Below, in pieces: positions 39,001-44,809 of a stretch of 64,000 nt of DNA (positions within the stretch are counted from its first letter, which is position 1; each line of letters begins with the position of its first letter). The DNA lies in contig CM051034.1 of assembly GCA_027627225.1 (NCBI GenBank), positions 44,032,548-44,096,547 of the forward strand. Direction: 5' to 3'. The notes beneath the pieces are model-generated. The model did no database searches, was not told the DNA's origin, and saw only the letters and a program-made list of their open reading frames with translations. The stretch comes from Congeria kusceri. Taxonomy: Eukaryota; Mollusca; Bivalvia; Myida; Dreissenidae. The position numbers were made by a program, and so were the translations under genes.

Positions 39001-41141
39001 CGCACATGCATTAAGACCGGTTTTCTTACGATGCGCCACATTTATTGATTTTGACATTTTAATGGTGTTTATGGCATTTATCCATAACCATATATGATTT
39101 AAAACTTAGATTCACATTTCCTATCCATTTAGGATGTTGTCACTTCTTATTTGGGAATTTGTTCATTCTAAATGGGAAAAAAAAATTGGCATTGGGAATG
39201 GATCCTTCTACAGGACCCTGATATACAAGGAAAAAATCACTGTATTTATTTATTTAGCTGTGAAGTGATAAATGTCACTTACAAATATCCTCCATCGATA
39301 GAGCCAGTGGCTTGTCAAGATAGATGAATCGGGTCCTACGGTCAGCCTCATGGGCCTCGTGCGTGACTCGTAACTTCTCATTTAACGACCAAACCGTGTG
39401 CGTAACAAAAAGTACGCTGAAAATAATGAATACTTTTTACTATGATGTCTACAGTGTTAAGTTACCATAGATGGTTTTCTTAAAATACACAGTGTTGAGT
39501 GAGGAATAGCAACATGTAACTTCTCATTTAATGACCAAACCGTGTGCATAACAAAAAGTACGCTGACAAAAATGAATACATTTTACTATGATGTCAACAG
39601 TGTTAAGTTACCATAGATTTTTGAAAAATACACTGTGCTGAGTGAGTAATAGCAACATGTAACTTCTCATTTAATGACCAAACCGTGTGCTTAACAAACT
39701 GAACACTGAAAATACAAAAATTCATATTACAATTACGCCTACTGTGACACTTTCTTACAAAGACAGAGTGAATAGTGACGCGTAACTTCTCATATCGTGT
39801 GCGTAACAAAAAGCACACTGAAAAAATAAAACAGAAAAAAAATGCAAATGGAAGATGCACAGCAGATTATTTGCTCGAGTGAAAAATTAGAAAATTGAAA
39901 TTAAATGCTTGCATCAAAAAAGCAAGATTCTGCATCCATTGAAATTGCTGTGTATGAACAGTTCAATCAAACAAGCACTGACCTTCCTAGGATGAAACTG
40001 CACACCACCCCTGAAACAAATTAGATATTGTAATGTAAATTTGTAATAAATGAATCGTGTCGTGGGAAAACCGGGCTTAATGCATGTGTGTAGAGGGTGG
40101 TCCCGGAGTAATCTGGAACAACACTTTCCGCTTTTATAGTATTTTCTGTTTCAAGAAAGTCTCTTCTAATCATAAATCCACTGTAGGCGGAAAGTGCCGT
40201 CCTGGATTAGCCTGTGCGGATGACACTTTACGCACATGCATTAAGCCCAGGTTTCCCACAACACAGCTCAAATAATTTTAAGTAAATTTATAGCAACAGA
40301 AATTTAAGATACAAAATAAATACAAATCACTCCAACAGCTCAGCCCTCCGCCAAGTGGTATAGCTCGAAAACATTAACCTGAACTCCATTTAATTTAGCA
40401 TAAAATACACGCTAGAATTGTTTCCTTTATTTATACTCTGTTTTGTTCGTGTACAGGTTTCACGAGTTTAATTATACCATAACAGTATTTTCTGTGTGAT
40501 ACTCTTTCATCGATTTAACTCGAGTTTAGTCCGGAAACTAATATATGCATCGTAACAGGTTTTAATATATTCATGCATAAACGTCCGTATCATGTTAAGG
40601 TTTGCACACTATAATCTTACTAAACAACTGAATTTGAAAGTGGTAGATTATCTCCAATCTTCTATTTCCCAATAATCACCACAAAAATCTTATATTTGTT
40701 CATTGGAAAATGTACAACCTTCTTGGAAAAGTTCAACAATTCATAACTTTTGCATAAACAGATAAACACACAAACCAACTGTAAAGAAAACATAATGTTG
40801 TTCAACAAAAGATAACTAGACACTATACTGATTTGTAAGCTGATATTAATTTAATAGATAACATGAACTCTAGAATATGTTTATACTAAATTTAAATACC
40901 AAAAAGATATATCGTATGTCATTTGAACTCTACCTAATGTAAAAATATGTGTAGCTGTCTTTTATAGAATCAAAATGCATATACATATACCAATTTTTGC
41001 CCTGAAGGAAAGAGTTAATTTGCGTCGCAGACTGTCCAAAGAATCGCTGTCCCGCAGGTTAAATGCTGCTATGTACTTTACGAACCATCGCCTCTGAATG
41101 AAGCAGTAGCCTATTCTCAAAAGGCACTGGTTAGGCAACAT
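16593..41141 (-). CDS. SERAC1: SERAC1-like serine active site-containing protein, 16 coding exons
   Basis: Joining - strand exons 41141-40991, 40010-39983, 39416-39283, 37614-37564, 32595-32467, 32032-31914, 31116-30994, 29317-29204, 26778-26616, 25138-24973, 23396-23240, 21733-21633, 20842-20745, 20619-20431, 18290-18147 and 16765-16593 gives 2040 nt and 679 residues; human SERAC1 has 654. All introns are GT-AG and all phases agree. SERAC1 is a membrane-anchored alpha/beta-hydrolase at mitochondria-ER contacts. In vertebrates it is needed for phosphatidylglycerol/cardiolipin remodelling and cholesterol handling. Visible parts: hydrophobic anchor about 52-64, helical armadillo-like middle, IHGLRGG at 406-412, nucleophile elbow GHSMGG with Ser509, YSVPHRGS near 541-548, LKLHVVP and DHINICKP (His636). 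Exon 5's acceptor has a weak pyrimidine tract and the segment before it is shorter than in vertebrates, so one exon may be missed. ATG 41141 is the first in-frame Met after an in-frame TGA. Confidence 0.95.
17381..17911. mobile_element. hAT-like MITE with ~70-bp inverted ends
   Basis: The left end CAGGGCGGTGAACGTTGAG is matched by the complement of the right end, CAGGGGGGTAAACGTAGAG. The similarity continues inward through GTTGCATCTGCAGTG and AGCGACAATGTGG for about 70 bp. CAGGG ends are typical of hAT elements. A clear 8-bp target duplication was not found. The interior has no transposase. Confidence 0.75.
18147..18290 (-). CDS. SERAC1: SERAC1 exon, residues 575-622
   Basis: Acceptor TTATTTTCAG, donor A|GTATGT. 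Encodes LKILQKSFHDIA, VMSFGETEKTQIG and LKLHVVPPESA, matching VLNFVETLPTYIG and IKLHVVPVESA. Confidence 0.96.
18491..19510 (+). mobile_element. Pogo/Tigger-like DNA transposon, internally deleted
   Basis: A 1020-bp element with inverted ends CAGTGTAGTCCCTTAAAACC and, read from the right, CAGTGTACTCCCTCTATACC, flanked by TA on both sides (18489-18490, 19511-19512). Sub-terminal phrases AACCGGAACTC and AACCGAAC repeat at both ends. It contains an 83-codon frame that looks like the N-terminal DNA-binding part of a CENP-B/pogo transposase. The catalytic DDE part is missing, so the copy cannot move itself. It lies in the SERAC1 intron before exon 18147-18290. Confidence 0.85.
19146..19397 (+). pseudogene. 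Remnant of CENP-B/pogo-type transposase, N-terminal HTH only
   Basis: Encodes 83 residues. A basic start (SKRRRVELTLGNKIKCI) leads into a helix-turn-helix with KVLSEKYGVGRSTVSDMIRR, the psq/CENP-B N-terminal pattern that binds the transposon ends. It then stops at a TAA soon after NAAREKYRFGNACKFDKLND. A complete pogo transposase would continue for several hundred residues with a second HTH and the DDE domain. It is oriented opposite to SERAC1. Domestication cannot be excluded, but nothing here suggests it. Confidence 0.75.
19590..20398 (+). mobile_element. Tandem-core element in a SERAC1 intron
   Basis: About four units of 150-190 bp with phrases GAGCAACTTTGGTAGAGGA, CCACCCAAGGAACATTTCTG and GGAACGGAGCGGAGCC. 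It ends in the hairpin GCTGGCCTTCGGCCAGTGG followed by AGTTAAAA. No protein is encoded. Confidence 0.7.
20431..20619 (-). CDS. SERAC1: SERAC1 exon, residues 512-574
   Basis: Acceptor TGCATTTCAG, donor G|GTTGGT. Encodes GLLIKDIL, NTIGVLNYSVPHRGSSLA and LFPSTEVLEL, all with close matches in SERAC1 (GLLVKKML, YSVPHHGSRLA, LFPSLEVKEL). Confidence 0.96.
20745..20842 (-). CDS. SERAC1: SERAC1 exon, residues 479-511, nucleophile elbow
   Basis: Acceptor TTTTTTTTAG, donor G|GTAATC. Encodes FIEKLRKADIG and RPVIWVGHSMG; the next exon supplies the second glycine. Ser509 of GHSMGG is the predicted catalytic serine. Confidence 0.96.
20978..21105 (+). repeat. CAT/ATC microsatellite
   Basis: Imperfect (CAT)n with a pure run of about 10 units near 21057-21087. 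It gives poly-His, poly-Ile and poly-Met frames, none of them real genes. Confidence 0.9.
21633..21733 (-). CDS. SERAC1: SERAC1 exon, residues 446-478
   Basis: Acceptor AATTTTCAG, donor A|GTGAGT. Encodes DWLANDLEDVRILNVGYDTE, matching [20 protein letters not shown]. Confidence 0.95.
22480..23208 (+). mobile_element. Tandem-core element with GACCTTGACC units
   Basis: Repeated phrases TTGTGACCTTGACCTT, GGTCATGGGGAATAATAAT and TCATTTAGA..TGG.GCGGAAACAAAA. It ends in a tail with ACAGACGAACGGACGGATGG and the hairpin-like CCCTCCTTCAGGGGCATAAT. The tail stops only about 30 bp before SERAC1 exon 23240-23396. Confidence 0.65.
23240..23396 (-). CDS. SERAC1: SERAC1 exon, residues 393-445, start of the hydrolase domain
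   Basis: Acceptor CTCACTATAG, donor G|GTAAGT. Encodes VDIVFIHGLRGGPFKTWRQE and TFFWPK. The IHGL..G loop of alpha/beta-hydrolases usually helps form the oxyanion hole. A GACCTTGACC-rich transposon ends about 30 bp to its left (intron side). Confidence 0.97.
23800..23860 (+). mobile_element. 5' end of a tandem-core element
   Basis: Begins AAAGCAAGAG and carries a short hairpin (AGAGCC...GGCTCT) followed by TTGCTCACCTGAATG. This is the same terminal design as at 32875 and 34901. The body is not recognisable. Confidence 0.5.
24378..24402. repeat. TA dinucleotide microsatellite
   Basis: About a dozen TA units in an intron of SERAC1. Confidence 0.9.
24545..24857 (+). mobile_element. Short copy of the 14400-15438 tandem-core element
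   Basis: About one and a half units (TGTTGCACCTGATGCTGGAG, GAATATAAACTTTAACC) followed by the same tail, including CTCACCTATTCTTCAAATAG and TCGAGCTAAAAC. Lies about 115 bp to the left of SERAC1 exon 24973-25138. Confidence 0.75.
24973..25138 (-). CDS. SERAC1: SERAC1 exon, residues 338-392
   Basis: Acceptor TTTGCTTAG, donor G|GTTTGA. Encodes GWVAVLHKWL, TTKALANLDRD and a short tail, matching GWVSIM and ARILANLDRE of the vertebrate protein. Confidence 0.95.
25811..26081. mobile_element. Foldback MITE (GGTATTCACAAAGCTCC family)
   Basis: The left end GCTGGTATTCACAAAGCTCC and the complement of the right end, GGGCCCGTATTCACAAAGCT, form an inverted repeat of about 35 bp. One end of a related copy is seen at 26850-26890 (GGTATTCATAAAGCTCC), and a diverged whole copy may be present at 29908-30176. 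Confidence 0.7.
26215..26516 (+). mobile_element. Tandem-core element, short
   Basis: Contains one unit resembling the 19590-20398 array (GGACCAGAACCAATTGAGC, CCACCCAAGG). It ends in a tail with CGCCGACACCGTTG, CGAACGGGTAAGTAG and the imperfect hairpin GACTATTCGGTGAATAGTC before TAAGCTAAAA. Confidence 0.6.
26616..26778 (-). CDS. SERAC1: SERAC1 exon, residues 284-337
   Basis: Acceptor TCCTCACAG, donor G|GTAAAA. Encodes KIVENGALQLFQRI and LIARILANLALNVKLH, an armadillo-like helical segment conserved in SERAC1 (ANGGLQLLQRL, GNMALNEHLH). Confidence 0.95.
27034..28656. mobile_element. Pogo/Tigger-like element with another element nested inside
   Basis: 1623 bp with ends CAGTTAAACACCGCTATTTC and, complemented, CAGTTGAACACTGCTTTTTC, flanked by TA (27032-27033, 28657-28658). 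Sub-terminal phrases include ATTTCGAAG at the left and TTCGAAATA and CGAATTAACG at the right. No intact transposase frame is present. It interrupts the TTAA-flanked element 26889-29012 and is itself interrupted by 27237-27953. Isolated related ends lie near 32041-32110 and 57985-58075. Confidence 0.8.
27237..27953. mobile_element. Second pogo-like MITE, nested
   Basis: Ends CAGTAAAACCCCGCTTATAC and, complemented, CACCAAAACCCCGCTTTACG, with TA on each side. Sub-terminal GGTCGTA phrases repeat at both ends. About 717 bp, no protein. Confidence 0.75.
29204..29317 (-). CDS. SERAC1: SERAC1 exon, residues 246-283
   Basis: Acceptor TTCTTGCAG, donor A|GTATGT, exactly 38 codons. Encodes GPWSFGGTALEYA and VELFFMEALAIHSQ, matching GLWCFGGNGLPYA and VEMFCLEAIVKHSE of vertebrate SERAC1. 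Confidence 0.95.
29411..29850 (+). repeat. ~189-bp tandem repeat with inverted TACCGAAAT ends
   Basis: TACCGAAATCC recurs at 29411 and 29601, and its complement within GGGATTTCGGTAAT recurs at about 29540 and 29729. Each unit is therefore a diverged palindromic element, present about two and a half times in tandem. Confidence 0.65.
30280..30955 (+). mobile_element. Tandem-core element
   Basis: Two to three units with ATATTCTATTGTGGAAAAA, GGTCACAGCCAGAATTCC and CTGTGAAAGTTTGAGC. It ends in a tail with ACTGATGGACAAGTGC, GCCACTTTGC and GGGGGCATAAA. The tail lies about 40 bp to the left of SERAC1 exon 30994-31116. Confidence 0.6.
30994..31116 (-). CDS. SERAC1: SERAC1 exon, residues 205-245
   Basis: Acceptor GTTTACAG, donor G|GTATGT, exactly 41 codons. 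Encodes TIEDELRVLLSKLQKDITD, matching the EEELRQLLASLPQ region of the family. Confidence 0.9.
31914..32032 (-). CDS. SERAC1: SERAC1 exon, residues 165-204
   Basis: Acceptor TTTTTCAG, donor A|GTAAGT. Encodes HQFRKVAQACSNRTMVSLAR, a close match to the AQACDP..LIGLARS stretch of vertebrate SERAC1. Confidence 0.9.
32467..32595 (-). CDS. SERAC1: SERAC1 exon, residues 122-164
   Basis: Donor G|GTACTG. The acceptor ATCGTAG is weak, with little pyrimidine before it, so the left edge is the least certain in the gene. It encodes KVLPWVQSKSKDPG and SSDPEIRRLGLKSLTADNDW, which matches the helical repeat before the DYQYR/DHQFR segment of the family. Confidence 0.8.
32875..34380 (+). mobile_element. Complete tandem-core element with matched ends
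   Basis: Starts AAACAAGAGGGCC with GCGCTCACTTGAGAACTGG just inside. Several core units of about 150-170 bp follow (GGGCAATAACTCTGGTGTT, CAAACTGTGCAAGATTGG, GAAGTCTCTATCCTGAAT). It ends CTCACCGAGCACTTGGTG, CACTTCGTGCTCAGGTGAGC, TAAA. GCTCAC near the 5' end is the complement of GTGAGC at the 3' end. No protein. Confidence 0.8.
34901..36037 (+). mobile_element. Complete tandem-core element, second family, same ends
   Basis: Starts AACAAGAGGGTCC with hairpin GAGGGTCC...GGGCCC and GCTCACCTGAGACC. Core units of about 175 bp follow (GGGGCATAATTTGAACAATC, GAGGACCACTATA, GTTACATACCAAATATG). It ends AGAGCACTTTGTGCTCAGG, TGAGCTAAA. The core is unrelated to that of 32875-34380, but the ends are nearly the same. 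Confidence 0.8.
36073..36134. repeat. Small perfect-looking hairpin
   Basis: CAAGGGTTGAAAAACAGAAGG pairs with a downstream CCTTCTGGTTTTCAACCCTTG across about 20 bp of loop. It may be the remnant of a foldback element. Confidence 0.6.
36194..37339. mobile_element. Third pogo/Tigger-like element
   Basis: 1146 bp with ends CAGAGAAACCTGCCAATAAT and, complemented, CAGAGAAACCTGTCAACAAT, flanked by TA. Sub-terminal phrase GTC(A/G)GATAAGACAGG at both ends. The interior holds a 47-bp unit duplicated at 37060 and 37107, with a third partial copy. No intact transposase. Confidence 0.8.
37564..37614 (-). CDS. SERAC1: SERAC1 exon, residues 105-121
   Basis: A 51-nt exon with acceptor TTTCTTTCAG and donor A|GTAAGA. 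It encodes the charged segment PDTFRGKFKYNREKFR. The phases fit both neighbours. Similarity to vertebrate SERAC1 is weak in this stretch, so the call rests on splice sites and phase. Confidence 0.65.
37740..37895 (-). mobile_element. tRNA-derived SINE, diverged copy
   Basis: Complementary-strand copy of the SINE at 49949-50145. Shared phrases are GGTAGAACCAGTACTTGGTG and a decayed promoter region near 37860. Confidence 0.55.
37899..38412 (-). mobile_element. TTAA-flanked inverted-repeat element with tRNA-like interior, intact copy
   Basis: TTAA flanks both ends; the ends read AGGTACTATGTCAAAG and, complemented, AGGCACAATGTCAACG. On the - strand it carries GCCGAGTAGCGCAGTTGGTA (A box) and ACTTCGATACC (B box-like). 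It is the clearest of the three copies. Confidence 0.75.
38779..39039. mobile_element. Palindromic foldback element, copy 1
   Basis: Inverted ends of about 40 bp (GAGGCGCGTCGTGGGAAAAC and, complemented, GTGGCGCATCGTAAGAAAAC), both followed by CGGTCTTAATGCATGTG. Inside are nested hairpins of GATTAGCCTGTGCAG / CTGCACAGGCTAATC type. To my knowledge similar sequences are abundant in heterodont bivalve genomes. Confidence 0.8.
39283..39416 (-). CDS. SERAC1: SERAC1 exon, residues 60-104
   Basis: Acceptor ATTTTCAG, donor T|GTAAGT. Encodes VLFVTHTVWSLNEKL and RRTRFIYLDKPLALSMEDI, the segment just after the anchor. Its 5' end, splice acceptor and adjoining intron are repeated upstream at 39417-39830. 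Confidence 0.85.
39417..39840 (-). repeat. Tandem partial duplications of a SERAC1 exon 5' end
   Basis: Phrases belonging to exon 39283-39416 and its upstream intron recur in tandem. TAACTTCTCATTTAA and AAACCGTGTGC occur at about 39371 (the real exon), 39517, 39660 and, shortened, 39783. Each copy keeps part of the exon start, and the copies at about 39517 and 39783 still have an AG near the exon edge. None preserves the full exon or its donor. Spacing is 146, 143 and 123 bp. Confidence 0.8.
39983..40010 (-). CDS. SERAC1: SERAC1 28-nt microexon, residues 51-60
   Basis: Acceptor TTTGTTTCAG and donor G|GTCAGT. The 28 nt restore the frame exactly between the flanking exons and encode most of the hydrophobic anchor (VVCSFILGS), continued by VLFV in the next exon. 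The pattern matches the SLILGGSLFL region of vertebrate SERAC1. Confidence 0.85.
40056..40266. mobile_element. Palindromic foldback element, copy 2
   Basis: Same family as 38779-39039 (GTGGGAAAACCGGGCTTAAT, ACTTTCCGCTTTTATAG, GCACATGCATTAAGCCC). It is shortened in the middle and ends only 45 bp from the SERAC1 microexon. Confidence 0.75.
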
Positions 41142-41197
41142 CTCAATTGCAAGGAATCATCGTCCATTACAAATACAACAAAGTGGAAAGTTGCTGC
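40991..41197 (-). CDS. SERAC1: SERAC1 exon with start codon, residues 1-50
   Basis: Acceptor TTTGTTTCAG precedes 41197, so a separate 5' UTR exon must exist further upstream. Coding begins at ATG 41141-41139 and the exon ends ATT G|GTATAT. It encodes a basic amphipathic N-terminus (LRIGYCFIQRRWF, LRRKLTLSFRAKI) that could act as a mitochondrial or ER targeting region ahead of the membrane anchor. A 16-codon upstream frame overlaps the start (41167-41117). Confidence 0.85.
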
Positions 41198-41237
41198 CTG
41201 AAACAAACATTAGACTGAGTACATTACTGGTAGTTAA

Positions 41238-43105
41238 AAGGACTATGTCAACAAAAAGGGCCTCAAGGAGGTAATTTCTTTTTAAAAATCTCAAATTAAA
41301 ATATTAATAATGGCATATATAATAACGGTTAAAATGAGGACGTATATTATATAATGTGAAAAGACATTTCGCATTACGAGATAAAAATTAATTAATAATA
41401 TGGGCTGTATTTTTTTGGCCTTTTTCATGTTTACATTTTGACACTAGAATTGTGAGTATTTTGTATAACCATAGTTTACATACATCTCTTTACAAAGCAG
41501 AATCACGCAGTTGGTTAAAGTGCTGTCAACTGTCACTTCTTAGTATGGCTCCTAAGAAGCGAGTTTGATACCCACTTGGGGTTTTAATGTTGTCAAACTT
41601 TTTTTCGGATTTGTTTGTATCTAATATCTCACTATGTATTAAGAGGGATGATCAAAAATAATGTAGATTGTTTTCATATTTTTAGACATATAATTATTTC
41701 AAGAAAAAAAGTACATTAAAATAAACTGGAATATATATTGCATTAATTACAAAATTTCAGCAATTTTACTCTTCTCTGTAAAAAATGGCAGGCATTTAAG
41801 ATGAGTCACTATAGGCAACCCGGAGCACATAAAAAAAAAAGGAATTCTATGACTTTGTTAAAGTCACTTACTTCAGGGAAGATTTGGCGCATTCAAGGAA
41901 ATGTTTTTGTTTCAATATTATTGTTTCACTATTATTCAATATTTTCGGATACACTATCTTATCAATGATTCTTGTGTTGGAATAACCATAAAGAGGCCTT
42001 TCTCATCATGGTCTTGAGGCAATATAAAACCAGTCTTGCATACACTTGTACAGAGCACTTTATGGCGTTTTGAATACCAATATATGAAATATATTTTAAA
42101 ACATTCTGCATTTTAAGTATGTCTAATTACATTATACATTTAGCATATAAACGTGTATAATGTTAACATATGCCTACATTATTTTACTGAATCAAGACAG
42201 GAAATACCTGTTGGAAAGAATTAAAAATAAAATAATATTTACGTCTCACTTTAAATCTGCATGTACACCGAAATTTAAAATAATGATGTAATTTGTCATT
42301 GACATGTTCTACTTATTTCTTACTTATCAACATGCATCAATCATGGAGAAATAAACAAAGCGAGACATTTAGCATAGCTACCTGACCATTGACTGTCCGT
42401 GCTGATCAAGCCAATTTAAGCTGATTGACGTCGTCGTTTATTTTCCTTATCCATTTATGTCTCAATGCTTACAATGCCATCTGAAAGTTCTATTGAACTA
42501 TGTGAAAAACACGTGCCCTACTCAAAAACTGTATTCTATGCAGCTTATTGATAAAATCAAATGTCTGCATAGATGATTTACAAATATCTTTACTCGATTT
42601 CATCACCACCCGAATTTAGAGTTAATCTCACGATGACATTTTTTCTCATTTGACGTTATGCATCACCGTCATATCAATATTGTTTTTATGAATAGGTAAT
42701 TTGTAAATGAAGTCAACTTTTGGTATTATATCAATGTATGTTTGTCTTACATTATACTTAATTTTTTTAACTAAGTATACTTATTTCGTACAGAATTTAC
42801 AATCTATTTACTTGTTTTAATGCAAATAAATGGCGTGCTCCGCTAAACCGTTACCATGGTTATATTATCAAATAGATTAGGCGCGTAACAAATTAATTTA
42901 ACAATATTACTCATTAAACATGTTCCATTTGAATCCCGTTTCATTTTGATATAGGTTTCATTCAATTAAGTTTGTTTAGTTGTAAACAATATAAAAAGTC
43001 TACGTTATTTTTGAACATCCCTCGTATACTATTTATTCTGTTTTTTAAATACATGTCTTAGTACATGTAAAGCACATTTCTATAATCCAATATCATTAAA
43101 AAAAA
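41238..43105 (+). mobile_element. TTAA-flanked element with tRNA-like interior, split by a mariner-like insertion
   Basis: Starts TTAAAAGGACTATGTCAACA and carries CACGCAGTTGGTTAAAG (A box region) and GAGTTTGATACCC (B box-like). Its sequence resumes at 43025 (TATACTATTTATTCTG, AGCACATTTCTAT) after the insertion 41642-43024. The far end is lost. Confidence 0.7.
41642..43024. mobile_element. Mariner/Tc1-like element, degraded
   Basis: 1383 bp with ends AGAGGGATGATCAAAAATAA and, complemented, CGAGGGATGTTCAAAAATAA, both continuing TGTAGA/CGTAGA. TA flanks (41640-41641, 43025-43026). The length suits a full mariner, but no intact transposase frame is visible. Confidence 0.75.
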
Positions 43106-43109
43106 TATC

Positions 43110-44020
43110 TATTTACAGGCACAAACATTCAAAAATCCAAATAGCCCACGCATACAATAACACATTTTGAGAGAACGCTGGCTCAGCATTTCTATAAAAT
43201 AAACAGTACAAACGTTGACATTTTCAACACTACGAATGTTGTCTAGGTTACGCCATCCTTAGAAAATTGTTTCTTTGTGGTAACCGTATCGCCACCCAGA
43301 ATTTTCAAGGTGGGTAGGTAGGTTGATTTTTAATTTATTTATTTTATTTTTTTGGTGGGAACGAATGTAGACAACTCTGAGACGCGGACCAAATTACCTT
43401 AACACAAAATTCAAGAGCAAATCACATTGCTAAGTGTACGCCAGTGACATCGGGTCATCGGGTACTTTGACTAGCACTGTTCAAAATCTAGAAGATAACT
43501 ACACTAACCCTCCACAAAGTTAGTGTAAAACATTCAAAAATCAGCAGAAATCCGCCATTGTTGGTACCAGTTAGTTTTCGCCTCGCGTACACTATACCAG
43601 TTAGTAATATACAATCTACCCCCTGACGATGTCACTCTTTAGTTTTAACAGTTGTAATTATTAATGACTCATGCTTTTAACAGATTTGATTGTTTGTTCA
43701 AATCGGAAATATTATTGCAAGGTTATTAGAACACAGTGTTCAGGTGACAAAAAAAGCTATGAATTTGAATTACGAACAAAATATTGCTTCACGGAAGCCT
43801 ATAAAAACGTGCGAGTCACGCCAATATCGTGAGTCGGGCCTTTTTAATGATGGCCTTTCTTGTGTTTTATGTAGAATATTGTATAGCTTGCCAAATGTTT
43901 ACAGGGAATATTCAGCATGTTAACGAAGCTAATTTTTGTCAACTGTTCTACATGGGGGATTAGTGTCTTTGCCATAAACAAAAGCCAGCAAATCAAATGT
44001 TCCTTACATAAATTCATGTC
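43110..44020. other. Intergenic or 5' intron, nothing recognised
   Basis: Includes GGTGGGTAGGTAGGTTG near 43311. No exon recognised; a 77-codon + strand frame at 43690-43923 has no known domain. Confidence 0.4.
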
Positions 44021-44026
44021 TGTATA

Positions 44027-44802
44027 CAGGGCTCTCAATCCACAATAGGCGAAAGGGGCCGGAGCCATGGCAAAAGGGGCCGGAGCCCTGGCAAAAGGGG
44101 CCAGAGCCCTGGCAAAGGGGAATTTTCCTGTCGCTGTTGGATTTTAGGCAGGGCTCTCACTGGCAAATATATGTTTTTCACCACCAATTTCGCCATAATG
44201 TAAAACCTGTCCCCATTTAAATAAAATGGAGCTATTTTGTGGCCAATCTGAAGTTACATCATGTTAAACTTTTACTGTATTTCTTCATATCATGAAATCA
44301 TGACATATGACAGCTGAAGCCATACTGTTATCAATTATAGCATCACACAAACAAGGCCTAATAATATTAAAAAAATTAATGGCTGCTGCAAGTCCAATCA
44401 CACTGTTTGTTTACTAATTAAGTATAATATAGTTGTCGCCACTAACTTTCGCCAATTGGATTATTCTATTGCCACTTTTAATAAGTTGTCGCATTTGGCG
44501 ACAATTGCGATAGGCAGCGAGAGCCCTGTAATATATATGACATGTTATATATTCTATTTGTAATAAAACATTAATGAATTGTTTTGCAACAATTATTAAA
44601 TTCGATCATGCAGAAATTTGGTTTGATGAAAAATTGCTGGGACTGTTTAAAAAATTCCTCTATCTTAGTCAATTTTTGTCTGATTTTGGTCAAGTACATT
44701 CTGAGGGGAATTTTAAAATGAATATAGGGGAAAAATATATACTTCTTAAGCAAGGGAATTGTGACGAATTTTGGCCCCAAATTCAGTCAAATGACAGCCC
44801 TG
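44027..44802. mobile_element. hAT-like CAGGGCTCTC elements, nested
   Basis: The outer ends are CAGGGCTCTCAATCC at 44027 and, complemented, CAGGGCTGTCATTTG at 44802. An inner element at 44149-44528 has ends CAGGGCTCTCACTGGC and, complemented, CAGGGCTCTCGCTGCC. Between the two left ends lie about three 21-bp units of GCAAAAGGGGCCGGAGCCCTG type. No transposase. Confidence 0.65.
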
Positions 44803-44809
44803 GTATACA

